In this document: positions 1-6,892 of the stretch, in pieces
How positions within the stretch are numbered: the first letter of the stretch is position 1
Layout: each line of letters opens with the position of its first letter
Assembly: GCA_937925695.1 (NCBI GenBank)
Contig: CALAMD010000074.1
Coordinates: 1-13,139, forward strand
Direction of reading: 5' to 3'
DNA from: an uncultured Bacillaceae bacterium
Lineage (GTDB): Bacteria; Bacillota; Bacilli; Bacillales; Amphibacillaceae
DNA: 13,139 nt
Notes under the pieces: model-generated
Told to the model about the DNA's origin: nothing
Database searches by the model: none
What the model saw: only the letters and a program-made list of their open reading frames with translations
Translations under genes and position numbers: made by a program

Positions 1-537
1 GCGATGAAAGACGAGCGTGTCCATGCAAGTAAAGTGTTGAAAGGACCTGAAACAACTACATTTTCAGGGGATAAAGAAGCACTTATCGAGTCCATTCGTC
101 GCGCGCTTTACATGAGTAAAATTTGTTCCTATGCCCAAGGATTTGCACAAATGCGCGCTCAGTCCAAAGAAAGCAATTGGAATCTAAACTATGGTGACAT
201 TGCGATGATTTGGCGTGGTGGCTGTATTATTAGAGCCCAATTCTTACAGAAGATTAAAGATGCCTTTGATAAAGATGCAGATTTACCGAACTTATTACTC
301 GATGATTATTTCAAAGAGATTGTTGAAAATTATCAAGCAGACTTGCGTAAAGTCGTTGCCCTTGCAGTAGAGCAAGGTATTCCAGTGCCATCTTTTGCTA
401 GCGCGATTGCTTACTATGATAGCTATCGTTCTGCAGATCTACCGGCTAACCTCATTCAGGCCCAGCGTGACTATTTCGGTGCCCATACGTATGAGCGTAA
501 AGATAAAGAAGGTACTTTCCATACAAATTGGTTTTAA
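1..537 (+). CDS. gndA: 6-phosphogluconate dehydrogenase, C-terminal part (5' end outside window)
   Basis: This is the C-terminal ~178 residues of a decarboxylating 6-phosphogluconate dehydrogenase, which oxidises 6-phosphogluconate to ribulose 5-phosphate and CO2 in the cytosolic oxidative pentose phosphate pathway. The reading frame is open from base 1, so the gene begins upstream; the ATG at base 4 is internal. Family members are about 470 residues, so roughly the N-terminal 60 percent, including the Rossmann domain, is missing. Visible hallmarks of the all-helical C-terminal domain are IWRGGCIIRA, YYDSYR, LPANLIQAQRDYFGAHTYER and the terminal FHTNW. In the family, the Arg of QRD and the His of GAH contact the substrate phosphate from the partner subunit. 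The gene ends in a strong hairpin terminator. Its position beside a gluconate kinase cluster suggests a shared role in gluconate use. Identification is secure; the NADP-dependent (GndA) assignment rests on resemblance only. Confidence 0.96.
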   Translation, partial: AMKDERVHASKVLKGPETTTFSGDKEALIESIRRALYMSKICSYAQGFAQMRAQSKESNWNLNYGDIAMIWRGGCIIRAQFLQKIKDAFDKDADLPNLLLDDYFKEIVENYQADLRKVVALAVEQGIPVPSFASAIAYYDSYRSADLPANLIQAQRDYFGAHTYERKDKEGTFHTNWF

Positions 538-553
538 CTGTTTAAGTTAAATG

Positions 554-607
554 AAAAAAATAAGGACATAACATATTTTGTTAACGAATATGTTATGTCC
601 TGTTTTA
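554..607. terminator. Rho-independent terminator, probably bidirectional, between gnd and the ROK gene
   Basis: A perfect 13-bp stem, AGGACATAACATA (563-575) with TATGTTATGTCCT (589-601), extends inward by two further A-T pairs around a short loop. On the plus strand it is followed by GTTTTATT. On the minus strand it is followed by a run of T (complement of the A tract at 554-560). It lies between two converging genes, so it can end both the gnd transcript and the ROK transcript. Confidence 0.88.
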
Positions 608-611
608 TTAG

Positions 612-752
612 TAGGAAAAATCATTATACAGAATGAGTATGAAGGTTCGGCCAAGGCAGGAACTCAACTTTTAAAGCATAGGAAAAATCATTCAACATCT
701 ATGCATGGGCATCTATTAGCATTCAAGATTCGGTCAGGGCAAAAACTCAACA
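612..752 (+). repeat. Imperfect direct-repeat pair in the gnd-ROK intergenic stretch
   Basis: TAGGAAAAATCATT occurs at 612-625 and again at 679-692. A second motif, AAGGTTCGGCCAAGGCAGG at 642-660, recurs as AAGATTCGGTCAGGGCAAA at 725-743, and the similarity continues for about nine bases (ACTCAAC). The two halves therefore look like a diverged local duplication of about 70-80 bp. No credible gene is seen here; an open frame at 578-781 has no ribosome binding site and begins inside the terminator stem. Confidence 0.6.
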
Positions 753-792
753 TCATAAAGATTCTATTCCCGCCACAATGATCATACATCTA

Positions 793-1992
793 CTACAAAA
801 TTTTCATCTCATTGTTATTTTCTACCAAATCACCATCAAGTGTTAAAAATAATTCTGGTACTTCGAGAAAATGTTGAATGGCCATTGCGCAGGCACCCAT
901 GACACAAGAATGATTACCAAGATCAGAAATAAAAATATCCCGATATTGACTAACCGATGAGCGTAAGTTATTCTTAATTTCCTCAATCGTTTCTGGGTAC
1001 ATTTTTAAAATATCACTTGTAATAACGAGAACTTCAGGGTTATACAGATTGATCACATTATTTAATCCAATTGACAAATTTTTAATAAATAATTGCAATT
1101 CTTCCACCGCAACTGGATCTGCATCAGCGATAAATTGCTGTATATCATCAGCTTTTAAGTTTGGGCGCTTTAATTTGTTGGCGATCTGGTTGATCAAGAC
1201 GGTTTCCGAAGCATACAATTCCCAGCAACCCTTATTACCGCATTTGCATGATTTCCCATTCGGCGAAATAATCATATGCCCCATTTCACCAGCAAAACCA
1301 TGGAATCCTTTTTGTAATTTCCCATCGATAATAATCCCAGCACCAATTCCAGATGTCAATATAATCGTTACCAAATCGGTACTACCATGATATTGATAGA
1401 CTTTTTCAGCATAGGCCGATAAATTCGCATTATTTTCAATCATGATATTGAGGTCTAGGGCATCACTTAAATCCTGTTTTAATTGTTTTTGCTTCCATTG
1501 ATATTTCGGGACAAAATTAATTGTCTCATCGTTGCTTACGCTACCATGGATGCCGACCACTGCACCAATGAGGCCATAACGACAATTAGACCATTGCTCT
1601 TGGACTTGGCGAATATGATTGATAAGCAAATCGACAATTTCCTCATAACGATCCGTATCAAAATAAACCGTTTCAGTATCAACTGGATTTCCACCTAAAT
1701 CACAAACTGTATACTGTATTTGATGGTAGTCTAAATCGATCCCCAGGACATAGCCAATGCTACGATTAATCGATAACATAATCGGTCTTCTGCCAACAGC
1801 ATGATGGATCTGCTCTGTTTCCGTTATCAATTCATCTTTTAATAAATCTGCGACCTGCACAGAGATCGTCGCCTTGTTTAAACCGGTAATTTTTGCTAAT
1901 TCTGCCCTTGAGATGGACTGGTGTTTAATAATTTCTCGAAGAATAATCCCTCTATTAATTTGTTTAATATAAGCTCCGTCACCTGTAATCAT
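793..1992 (-). CDS. ROK-family transcriptional repressor (XylR/NagC type)
   Basis: A 399-residue ROK regulator: an N-terminal winged helix-turn-helix (helix-turn-helix about residues 26-51, containing AELAKITGLNKATISV) fused to a sugar-kinase-fold effector domain. The domain shows GYVLGIDLDYH, a glycine-rich ATP-site-like segment TSGIGAGIIIDGKL, and the ROK zinc site formed by His239 (GEMGH) with Cys249, Cys251 and Cys256 in CKCGNKGCWE. Such proteins release operator DNA on binding a sugar or sugar derivative. The start chosen is the ATG at 1992-1990: GGAGG (complement of 2001-2005) lies 8 nt upstream of it. The longer in-frame start at 2019 has no ribosome binding site and lies very close to the predicted transcription start. 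The gene is divergent from larC1 and its promoter overlaps a candidate operator, so autoregulation and control of the neighbouring aldonate genes are likely. The ligand cannot be read from the sequence; an aldonate or aldose is an inference. Confidence 0.92.
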   Translation of the reverse strand: MITGDGAYIKQINRGIILREIIKHQSISRAELAKITGLNKATISVQVADLLKDELITETEQIHHAVGRRPIMLSINRSIGYVLGIDLDYHQIQYTVCDLGGNPVDTETVYFDTDRYEEIVDLLINHIRQVQEQWSNCRYGLIGAVVGIHGSVSNDETINFVPKYQWKQKQLKQDLSDALDLNIMIENNANLSAYAEKVYQYHGSTDLVTIILTSGIGAGIIIDGKLQKGFHGFAGEMGHMIISPNGKSCKCGNKGCWELYASETVLINQIANKLKRPNLKADDIQQFIADADPVAVEELQLFIKNLSIGLNNVINLYNPEVLVITSDILKMYPETIEEIKNNLRSSVSQYRDIFISDLGNHSCVMGACAMAIQHFLEVPELFLTLDGDLVENNNEMKIL

Positions 1993-2033
1993 CTCATTAT
2001 CCTCCACATTTTTATTCATGTATAATTAACTAA

Positions 2034-2062
2034 AGAATAATCTTAATTCGTTTGCTAGACAA
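2034..2062 (-). promoter_or_regulatory. Candidate sigma-A promoter of the ROK gene
   Basis: Read on the minus strand: -35 TTGTCT (complement of 2057-2062), a 17-nt spacer, then -10 TATTCT (complement of 2034-2039). This puts the transcript start near 2027, about 35 nt before the ATG at 1992 and upstream of the GGAGG site. The -35 lies inside the candidate operator at 2044-2064. Confidence 0.55.
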
Positions 2063-2064
2063 AG
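2044..2064. promoter_or_regulatory. Candidate ROK operator, site 1
   Basis: TAATTCGTTTG, three bases (CTA), then GACAAAG. It contains the inverted pair TTTG-N5-CAAA, the core seen in known XylR-type operators. It matches site 2 (3582-3602) at 16 of the first 20 positions, with TAATT, GTTTG and GACAAA conserved and the differences mainly in the central spacer. It overlaps the -35 of the ROK gene. Evidence is pattern only. Confidence 0.5.
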
Positions 2065-2087
2065 TTAAAACAAATCATAGCATGACT

Positions 2088-2217
2088 GATAAAATAAATG
2101 TTTATCTTACGTTTTAGTCTGTAGATCGCTTACAAAAGGATAGTATGATAAATGGGTTTTACTCTGCTGATTGCTTGCAAATGTAAAGTAAAACAAATAT
2201 TTATCCTACATTATAAC
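2088..2217. promoter_or_regulatory. Duplicated AT-rich segments and a 19-bp inverted repeat upstream of larC1
   Basis: A perfect inverted repeat GATAAA-N7-TTTATC occupies 2088-2106; in length and outer bases it resembles the 19-bp Fur box (about 13 of 19 positions to the consensus). The segment TAAAATAAATGTTTATC (2090-2106) is echoed near 2190-2205 as TAAAACAAATATTTATC, and GATCGCTTACAAA (2123-2135) is echoed as GATTGCTTGCAAA (2169-2181). These could be multiple binding sites for one regulator or a local duplication. No regulator can be assigned. Confidence 0.35.
2175..2203 (+). promoter_or_regulatory. Weak candidate promoter of larC1
   Basis: TTGCAA (2175-2180), a 17-nt spacer and TATTTA (2198-2203) would start transcription near 2210, just upstream of the larC1 ribosome binding site AAAGGGAG (2222-2229). 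Both hexamers are imperfect and the region is generally AT-rich, so this is tentative. Confidence 0.3.
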
Positions 2218-2236
2218 AAAGAAAGGGAGCTTTGAA

Positions 2237-3142
2237 ATGAAAATTTTCTATTTCGATTGTTTTTCTGGGATGAGCGGCGATATGGTTATTGGCGCTTTGC
2301 TTGATGCTGGAGCCAATGCCGATATGCTCGTTGAAGAATTAAGCAAGTTAGACTTAGCTGATGAATATGAAATAACTTGGAAAAAAGTAAATAAACAGGG
2401 CATTACGAGTACGAAGTTTGATGTTATGTTGAAAAACGATGAGCAGTTGGAGGTGCATCATCATAATCATCGAGATAGTCAGCATGGTCATCACGACAAT
2501 CATCATAAACACCAACACCGCAATCATGTACGTCAGCACGATCATGAAGAGCACTACGCACATGCAGATCAGCATGCGCATCATGACCACGATCATGCTC
2601 ATAATGGGCATCACCACCATAATCATGCTCACCATCGTACATATCGCCATATTGTTGAACTTATTCAAAACGCCGCTTTGACGGACAATGTAAAAACAAT
2701 AGCCATCAATATTTTTACCAAAATTGCGAAAGCAGAGGGCAGAATTCATGGCGTTCCTATGGAAGATGTCCATTTCCATGAAGTCGGTGCGGTTGATTCG
2801 ATCATCGACATCGTCGGCACAGCAATTTTAATTGATCAGTTAAAAGTCGATCGAATCATATCTTCACCAATCCCAGTTGGATCAGGAAAAATAAGGATTG
2901 ATCATGGTATTTATCCAGTTCCTGCTCCGGCAACATTAGAAATTTTACGAGGTATTCCATTAGCGGCCAGTAATATTAAAGGTGAATTAACAACACCAAC
3001 CGGCGCAGCAATTGCTTCCGTATTGTCAAAGGAGTTCGGCCCGATGCCATCAATGACCGTTGATACCATCGGTTATGGTGCTGGGACAAAGGATATCCCT
3101 AATCATCCCAATGTACTGCGTGTAGTGATCGGCCAAAAGTAG
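2237..3142 (+). CDS. larC1: LarC1: N-terminal part of the nickel-pincer cofactor nickel insertase
   Basis: This 301-residue protein corresponds to the N-terminal part of LarC, the CTP-dependent nickel insertase (cyclometallase) that completes the nickel-pincer nucleotide. It opens with the family start MKIFYFDCFSGMSGDMVIGA and later shows FHEVGAVDSIIDIVG, HGIYPVPAPATLEILRG, ELTTPTGAAIASVLS and IGYGAGTKDIPNHPN, all LarC (formerly DUF111) hallmarks. Residues 74-133 form an extreme histidine-rich loop with roughly 29 His, presumably nickel binding or storage. The protein stops at VVIGQK, where full-length LarC (about 390-420 residues) would run on into its C-terminal domain. No such sequence follows here; that domain is encoded separately at 8032-8520. 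The ribosome binding site AAAGGGAG lies 7 nt before the ATG. A 42-bp repeat array begins 57 nt after the stop, with no hairpin terminator seen. Confidence 0.93.
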   Translation: MKIFYFDCFSGMSGDMVIGALLDAGANADMLVEELSKLDLADEYEITWKKVNKQGITSTKFDVMLKNDEQLEVHHHNHRDSQHGHHDNHHKHQHRNHVRQHDHEEHYAHADQHAHHDHDHAHNGHHHHNHAHHRTYRHIVELIQNAALTDNVKTIAINIFTKIAKAEGRIHGVPMEDVHFHEVGAVDSIIDIVGTAILIDQLKVDRIISSPIPVGSGKIRIDHGIYPVPAPATLEILRGIPLAASNIKGELTTPTGAAIASVLSKEFGPMPSMTVDTIGYGAGTKDIPNHPNVLRVVIGQK

Positions 3143-3199
3143 CATATTGACCTGGCTTGATGTGCTATCAGGAAGGAAGAATTGGTGCGTACCGGGTGA

Positions 3200-3420
3200 A
3201 AGTTGATCCAAACTGCTGTGAAGTTGCTCGTGAATAAGCGGAAGTTGATCCTAACTGATGTGAAGTCGCTCGTGAATGAGCGAAAGTTGATCCATAATAT
3301 GTAAAACTCGCTCGAAAATGGTAGAAAGTTGATCCAAACTGTGTGGAAGTCGCTCGAAAATGGTAGAAAGTTGATCCTAACTGATGTGAAGTTGCTCGTG
3401 AACGGACAGAAATCCGATCG
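3200..3420 (+). repeat. 42-bp tandem repeat array A, five units, downstream of larC1
   Basis: Units begin at 3200, 3242, 3284, 3326 and 3368, each exactly 42 bp, with a degenerate sixth start near 3410. The unit begins AAGTTGATCCAAACTG and its middle reads TGTGAAGTCGCTCGTGAA. Units 3 and 4 share GCTCGAAAATGGTAG, so some units are closer to each other than to the rest, as in arrays growing by slippage or unequal exchange. Bases 3143-3199 and 3421-3540 hold no gene that I can support. Confidence 0.93.
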
Positions 3421-3544
3421 TTATTTTGTAGTACTCATGCGTGATCGTGCATCAGACAGCCATCCCCCCTGATAGTAAAAATGACAACTTGAAATAAATA
3501 AAAATAGATCACTTTAATTCTTATCATTGCAGACCATTAGATCA

Positions 3545-3578
3545 TTGACGGTCATTCACTTAAATGATACTCTATAAT
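3545..3578 (+). promoter_or_regulatory. Candidate promoter of the LarA-like gene
   Basis: TTGACG (3545-3550) is a good -35; GATACT (3566-3571, 15-nt spacer) and TATAAT (3573-3578, 22-nt spacer) are alternative -10 hexamers, neither at ideal distance. The sequence TCTATAATCAA at 3571 recurs upstream of gntK at 5170. The candidate operator at 3582-3608 starts just downstream, over the expected transcript start, a suitable place for repression. The spacing problem keeps confidence low. Confidence 0.4.
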
Positions 3579-3581
3579 CAA

Positions 3582-3608
3582 TAATTAGTTTGGCGGACAA
3601 ACATATTA
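3582..3608. promoter_or_regulatory. Candidate ROK operator, site 2
   Basis: An imperfect palindrome: left arm TAATTAGTTTG (3582-3592), spacer GCGGA, right arm CAAACATATTA (3598-3608). Nine of the 11 arm positions are complementary, and the core GTTTG-N5-CAAAC is perfect. It resembles known XylR-type operators (TTAGTTTG followed by an inverted half) and site 1 in front of the ROK gene. The binding protein is inferred, not shown. Confidence 0.55.
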
Positions 3609-3615
3609 GAATAGC

Positions 3616-3655
3616 TTGTTTACTGGTAGAGAGGAACGAACCAGAGGACAAACAA
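3616..3655 (+). promoter_or_regulatory. Hairpin in the LarA-like gene's leader
   Basis: Nested arms TTGTTT (3616-3621) with AAACAA (3650-3655), and CTGGT (3623-3627) with ACCAG (3640-3644), enclose a purine-rich 12-nt loop. They lie in a leader of about 140 nt between the candidate promoter and the start codon. There is no U tract after it and I do not recognise a known riboswitch. The right arm also carries a GACAAAC operator-like half-site. Confidence 0.35.
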
Positions 3656-3728
3656 AGATTAATAATCCCTTTTAATTATATTTTGAGAAGGCTTACATAA
3701 AAGGCGAAAAAATAAGGAAGTGATAAAT

Positions 3729-4997
3729 ATGAGTATTATCCAAGAACTTGTGAAAGATATTCCTATTCCGAAAATGTTAAAGGTTAGGCAAACCTTTGAT
3801 GACGAAAAGCTTAATGATGTTGAAGGAGCTCTTCGTGAACAATTGAATCAAGCACATATTCGTAATCAGATCAAACCTGGTATGGAAATTGCAATTGCGG
3901 TTGGTAGTCGCGGGGTCGATAAAATCGTCGAGGTTACGGCTGAAACGGTGAAATTTTTACAGGGATTAGGTGCGAAGCCGTTCATCGTGCCTAGCATGGG
4001 GAGTCATGGTGGAGCAACAGCTGAAGGACAAAAAGCAGTCCTTGCCCATTTGGGTGTGACGGAAGAAACTGTCAATGCTGAAATCCGCTCGTCCATGGAA
4101 GTTGTGAAGATTGGTGAGTTAGACAATGGGCTTCCTGTCTATATTGATAAATATGCCTCTGAAGCTGATGGTATTGTTGTCATCAACCGTGTGAAACCCC
4201 ACACAGCTTTTCGTGGTAAAGTGGAAAGTGGCATCATGAAAATGATTGCTATCGGTTTAGGTAAGCAAAAAGGCGCCGAGGCTTGTCACCAATTAGGTTT
4301 TAAGCATATGGCTGAGCACATTATCCTCATGTCCAGGATGATTATTGAAAAAATGCCGATTCTTTTTGGAGTGGCTACCGTAGAAAATGCTTTTGATAAA
4401 GTTGCGACCGTAGAAGTGCTCGCATCTGATGAAATTGAAGAACGGGAAACAGAACTACAAAAATTGGCCAAAAGTCTCTTACCGAAAATTCATATTGATC
4501 AAATCGATGTGTTAGTCATTGATCAAATTGGGAAAAATATTAGCGGTGACGGCATGGATCCAAATATTACTGGGCGTTATCCGACACCATATGCCCACGG
4601 GGGGCCTGAGGTTACCAAAATGGTCGTTCTTGACTTAACGCCTGAAACAGAAGGGAATGCTAACGGTGTAGGAACAGCTGATTTTACGACGAAACGCCTG
4701 GTTGAAAAAACCGATTGGGCAGCTACCTATGCTAATGGTCTCACGTCAACAGTCGTAGCACCGACCAAACAAGCGACAACCCTTGATAATGATCGTCAAG
4801 CCATTCAAGCTGCGATTAAAACGTGTAACATTTTAGATTTTACCAAAGTAAGAATGGTTCGGATTAAAAATACATTAGAGCTTAGCGAAATCGAAGTATC
4901 TGAAGCATTATTAGATGAGGTGAAACAGAACGAAAACCTCACGCCAATTACGGATCTTTATGAATTAGCATTCGATGAAAATGGCAACTTGTTTTAA
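3729..4997 (+). CDS. larA: LarA-superfamily nickel-pincer hydroxyacid racemase/epimerase (candidate D-gluconate 2-epimerase)
   Basis: A 422-residue LarA-superfamily protein (DUF2088 type), the enzyme class that holds a lysine-bound nickel-pincer nucleotide and moves a hydride at the alpha carbon of 2-hydroxyacids. Visible motifs are IAVGSRGVDKI (from about residue 55), MGSHGGATAEG with His93, and NRVKPHTAFRGKVESGIMKM with His158, Lys164 and Lys171. The two His and one of these Lys are candidates for the catalytic pair and the cofactor-attachment residue of lactate racemase; an alignment is needed to decide which Lys. The start chosen is the ATG at 3729, 8 nt after AAGGAAG; an in-frame GTG at 3720 overlaps that site. 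The superfamily includes lactate, malate, phenyllactate and hydroxyglutarate racemases and D-gluconate 2-epimerases. The neighbouring gluconate kinase and 6PGDH favour an aldonate substrate. Family is secure; substrate is inference. Confidence 0.9.
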   Translation: MSIIQELVKDIPIPKMLKVRQTFDDEKLNDVEGALREQLNQAHIRNQIKPGMEIAIAVGSRGVDKIVEVTAETVKFLQGLGAKPFIVPSMGSHGGATAEGQKAVLAHLGVTEETVNAEIRSSMEVVKIGELDNGLPVYIDKYASEADGIVVINRVKPHTAFRGKVESGIMKMIAIGLGKQKGAEACHQLGFKHMAEHIILMSRMIIEKMPILFGVATVENAFDKVATVEVLASDEIEERETELQKLAKSLLPKIHIDQIDVLVIDQIGKNISGDGMDPNITGRYPTPYAHGGPEVTKMVVLDLTPETEGNANGVGTADFTTKRLVEKTDWAATYANGLTSTVVAPTKQATTLDNDRQAIQAAIKTCNILDFTKVRMVRIKNTLELSEIEVSEALLDEVKQNENLTPITDLYELAFDENGNLF

Positions 4998-5114
4998 CTG
5001 GGGTTAAGGATTGTGCGCAATTTATAGGACGCACTTCGTACCCGGTGTTACAAACCAGTCCAACTAAAAAAATAAAACAGAGCGTTTATAAATATTTTAT
5101 TCCTTCTGCTCAGG

Positions 5115-5147
5115 AAAAGCTTTGGGGAGATTCCAAAGCTTTTTCTA
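5115..5147 (+). terminator. Rho-independent terminator of the LarA-like gene
   Basis: An 11-bp perfect stem, AAAAGCTTTGG (5115-5125) with CCAAAGCTTTT (5133-5143), around a 7-nt loop and followed by TCT. It lies about 120 nt after the stop. The stretch 4998-5114 otherwise shows nothing I can name beyond a weak GTGCG/CGCAC pair. Confidence 0.8.
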
Positions 5148-5171
5148 TGTAAAACATTCGGCAATAAGGTC

Positions 5172-5228
5172 TATAATCAACATTTTTTATGATCCATTTA
5201 AGTCGACATCGGTATGTTTTCAACCGAT
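5172..5228 (+). promoter_or_regulatory. Tentative promoter and inverted repeat upstream of gntK
   Basis: TATAAT (5172-5177) sits in TCTATAATCAA, the same 11-mer found upstream of the LarA-like gene at 3571, but no good -35 is seen. Downstream, ATCGGT (5208-5213) and ACCGAT (5223-5228) form a perfect inverted pair with a 9-nt spacer that could be an operator. Because a terminator separates gntK from the gene before it, gntK probably does have its own promoter here. Confidence 0.35.
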
Positions 5229-5293
5229 TCCTAAAAAAATCTAGATAGCAAAATCACTTAAAAATAGGGTATGATCATGTTAGGAGGGATCGC

Positions 5294-6766
5294 ATGGGAC
5301 AGGAATTAATCCTCGCCCTTGATATTGGTACGACGAGTGCAAAAGCAGTTATCTTCGCGTTAAATGGAAAATTAATTGCGGAAGCAGAATGTGAAATAAC
5401 GTCTTTTTACCCTGAAGCAGATTGGGTTGAACAGGATCCAATTGAAATCGAGCGGGCTTCAGTTAAAGCCATCAACGATGTAATTGAAAAAGCAAAAGTA
5501 GATTCAAAACAAATTTTAGCATTAGGTCTTTCAACGGCAATGCATTCGCTTATTTGTGTAGATGATGACTTTCAGCCTTTATCGAGGGCGATGATTTGGG
5601 CAGATGGTCGAAGCAGTGTCCAAGCTGACTATTTGAACCGGACAAAAGGGAAAGATTTTTATCGAAAAACAGGGATGCCAGTGCATCCAATGTCCCCATT
5701 TACAAAAATATTGTGGATGAAAGAAACAAATTTCGATCCTTATCACGAGGCAGCATATTTTGTTTCTGTTAAGGAATTTGTTCTTTATAAGTGGTTCAAT
5801 CGTCGAATCATCGATTATGGCATGGCCTCAGCAACAGGATTATTTAATTTACATACATTTGATTGGGACGCTGAAGCAATGGAGATGACAGGGATTTCGC
5901 GGGATCAACTATCTGAAATTGTCCCACCAACTGAAATTTTAACAGGAATTGATGAGCAGATTGCCGAGGAGATGGGAATTTCCTCAGAAATACCGGTCGT
6001 GATTGGCTCAGCTGACGGACAATTAGCCAATTTAGGAAGCGGCGCGATTGCCCCTGGGGAAGTGGCTATTTCAGCTGGAACGAGCGGTGCGATCCGCCAA
6101 ATGATTCAAGGATTTGAGGTCAGTGAGAATGCGGAAACATTTTGCTATGCCTTCACCGATCAATTATCGATTATTGGTGGTCCAACGAATAATGGTGGGA
6201 TTGCTTTGCAGTGGATAAAAGACCTGCTAGAATTTGACGGTAGCTTCGATGAATTAACAGCGGAAGCCGAGCAAGTTGAACTAGGCGCAGACGGGGTAAT
6301 TTTCTTCCCGTTTATCAATGGCGAGCGCGCACCACTGTGGAATCAGCATGCCAAAGGGAATTTCTTCGGATTATCCGTTACTCATAAAAGAAAACACTTA
6401 GTTCGAGCCGTACTAGAAGGCATCACTTTTAATTTATATCATATCGGACAAGCGCTAGAAAAACAGGCCGGCCGACCGGAAAAAATCTATGTGAACGGCG
6501 GATTAGCAAGATCACCATTATGGATCCAAATGTTGTCTGATGTATTTGGCCAAGAAGTCTATGTATCCGAAAGCCATCACAGCGCTGCCTGGGGCGCAGC
6601 TTGGACAGCATTAGTCGCCATTGGCAAAGTTGAATCATTTGAGCAAATTAAGGACAATATACCAATCGCCCAAGTTGTCCAACCCGATCAAGAAAAACAC
6701 GAACAATATGCGGAAGTATTTAAAAAATATCAAGCCCTGTTAGCTGATATAGCGAAGCATTTTTAG
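5294..6766 (+). CDS. gntK: Gluconate kinase (FGGY family)
   Basis: A 490-residue FGGY carbohydrate kinase of the Bacillus GntK type, which phosphorylates D-gluconate with ATP to 6-phosphogluconate, the substrate of the 6PGDH encoded at the window's left edge. The N-terminal phosphate-binding motif LALDIGTTSAKAV is at about residues 7-19. The segment STAMHSL and the following MIWADGRS are typical of gluconokinases. GSADGQLANLGSG (238-250) carries the presumed catalytic base Asp241, VAISAGTSGAIRQ (from 257) is the second nucleotide-site motif, and VNGGLARSPLW (from 400) is the second FGGY signature. Length is close to the family's ~510. AGGAGG (5282-5287) lies 6 nt before the ATG. Within this cluster it ties the nickel-pincer enzyme to aldonate catabolism. 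Another FGGY substrate such as xylulose is possible but less likely. Confidence 0.9.
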   Translation: MGQELILALDIGTTSAKAVIFALNGKLIAEAECEITSFYPEADWVEQDPIEIERASVKAINDVIEKAKVDSKQILALGLSTAMHSLICVDDDFQPLSRAMIWADGRSSVQADYLNRTKGKDFYRKTGMPVHPMSPFTKILWMKETNFDPYHEAAYFVSVKEFVLYKWFNRRIIDYGMASATGLFNLHTFDWDAEAMEMTGISRDQLSEIVPPTEILTGIDEQIAEEMGISSEIPVVIGSADGQLANLGSGAIAPGEVAISAGTSGAIRQMIQGFEVSENAETFCYAFTDQLSIIGGPTNNGGIALQWIKDLLEFDGSFDELTAEAEQVELGADGVIFFPFINGERAPLWNQHAKGNFFGLSVTHKRKHLVRAVLEGITFNLYHIGQALEKQAGRPEKIYVNGGLARSPLWIQMLSDVFGQEVYVSESHHSAAWGAAWTALVAIGKVESFEQIKDNIPIAQVVQPDQEKHEQYAEVFKKYQALLADIAKHF

Positions 6767-6767
6767 T

Positions 6768-6832
6768 GGGACGTTGAGCTGATCGATATGGAATTCGAGT
6801 GAGACGCTGAACTGATCGATATGGAATTCGTA
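6768..6832 (+). repeat. 33-bp direct duplication just after gntK
   Basis: Two copies with a 33-bp period start at 6768 (GGGACGTTGAGCTGATCGAT) and 6801 (GAGACGCTGAACTGATCGAT), each ending in ATGGAATTCG. The first begins two bases after the gntK stop codon. It is different in sequence and period from the 42-bp family that follows. Confidence 0.8.
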
Positions 6833-6892
6833 TTGTAATGTGGACGGATGGAAGTTGCTCAGTGATGGGTGGGGATCGATCTTGATGTGGGT

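Noticed and set aside
578..781. 67-codon open frame after gnd
   Set aside because: It starts inside the terminator stem, lacks a ribosome binding site, and covers diverged direct repeats.
2354..2779. Methionine- and valine-rich frame antisense to larC1
   Set aside because: It is the complement of the CAT-rich histidine loop codons; the plus-strand frame carries the full LarC motifs.
3129..3180. Programmed frameshift at the larC1 stop joining it to a downstream LarC2
   Set aside because: No LarC2-like sequence follows in any frame; it lies 4.9 kb away with its own ribosome binding site.
3200..3420. CRISPR array from the evenly spaced 42-bp units
   Set aside because: Units are contiguous tandem repeats with no unique spacers.
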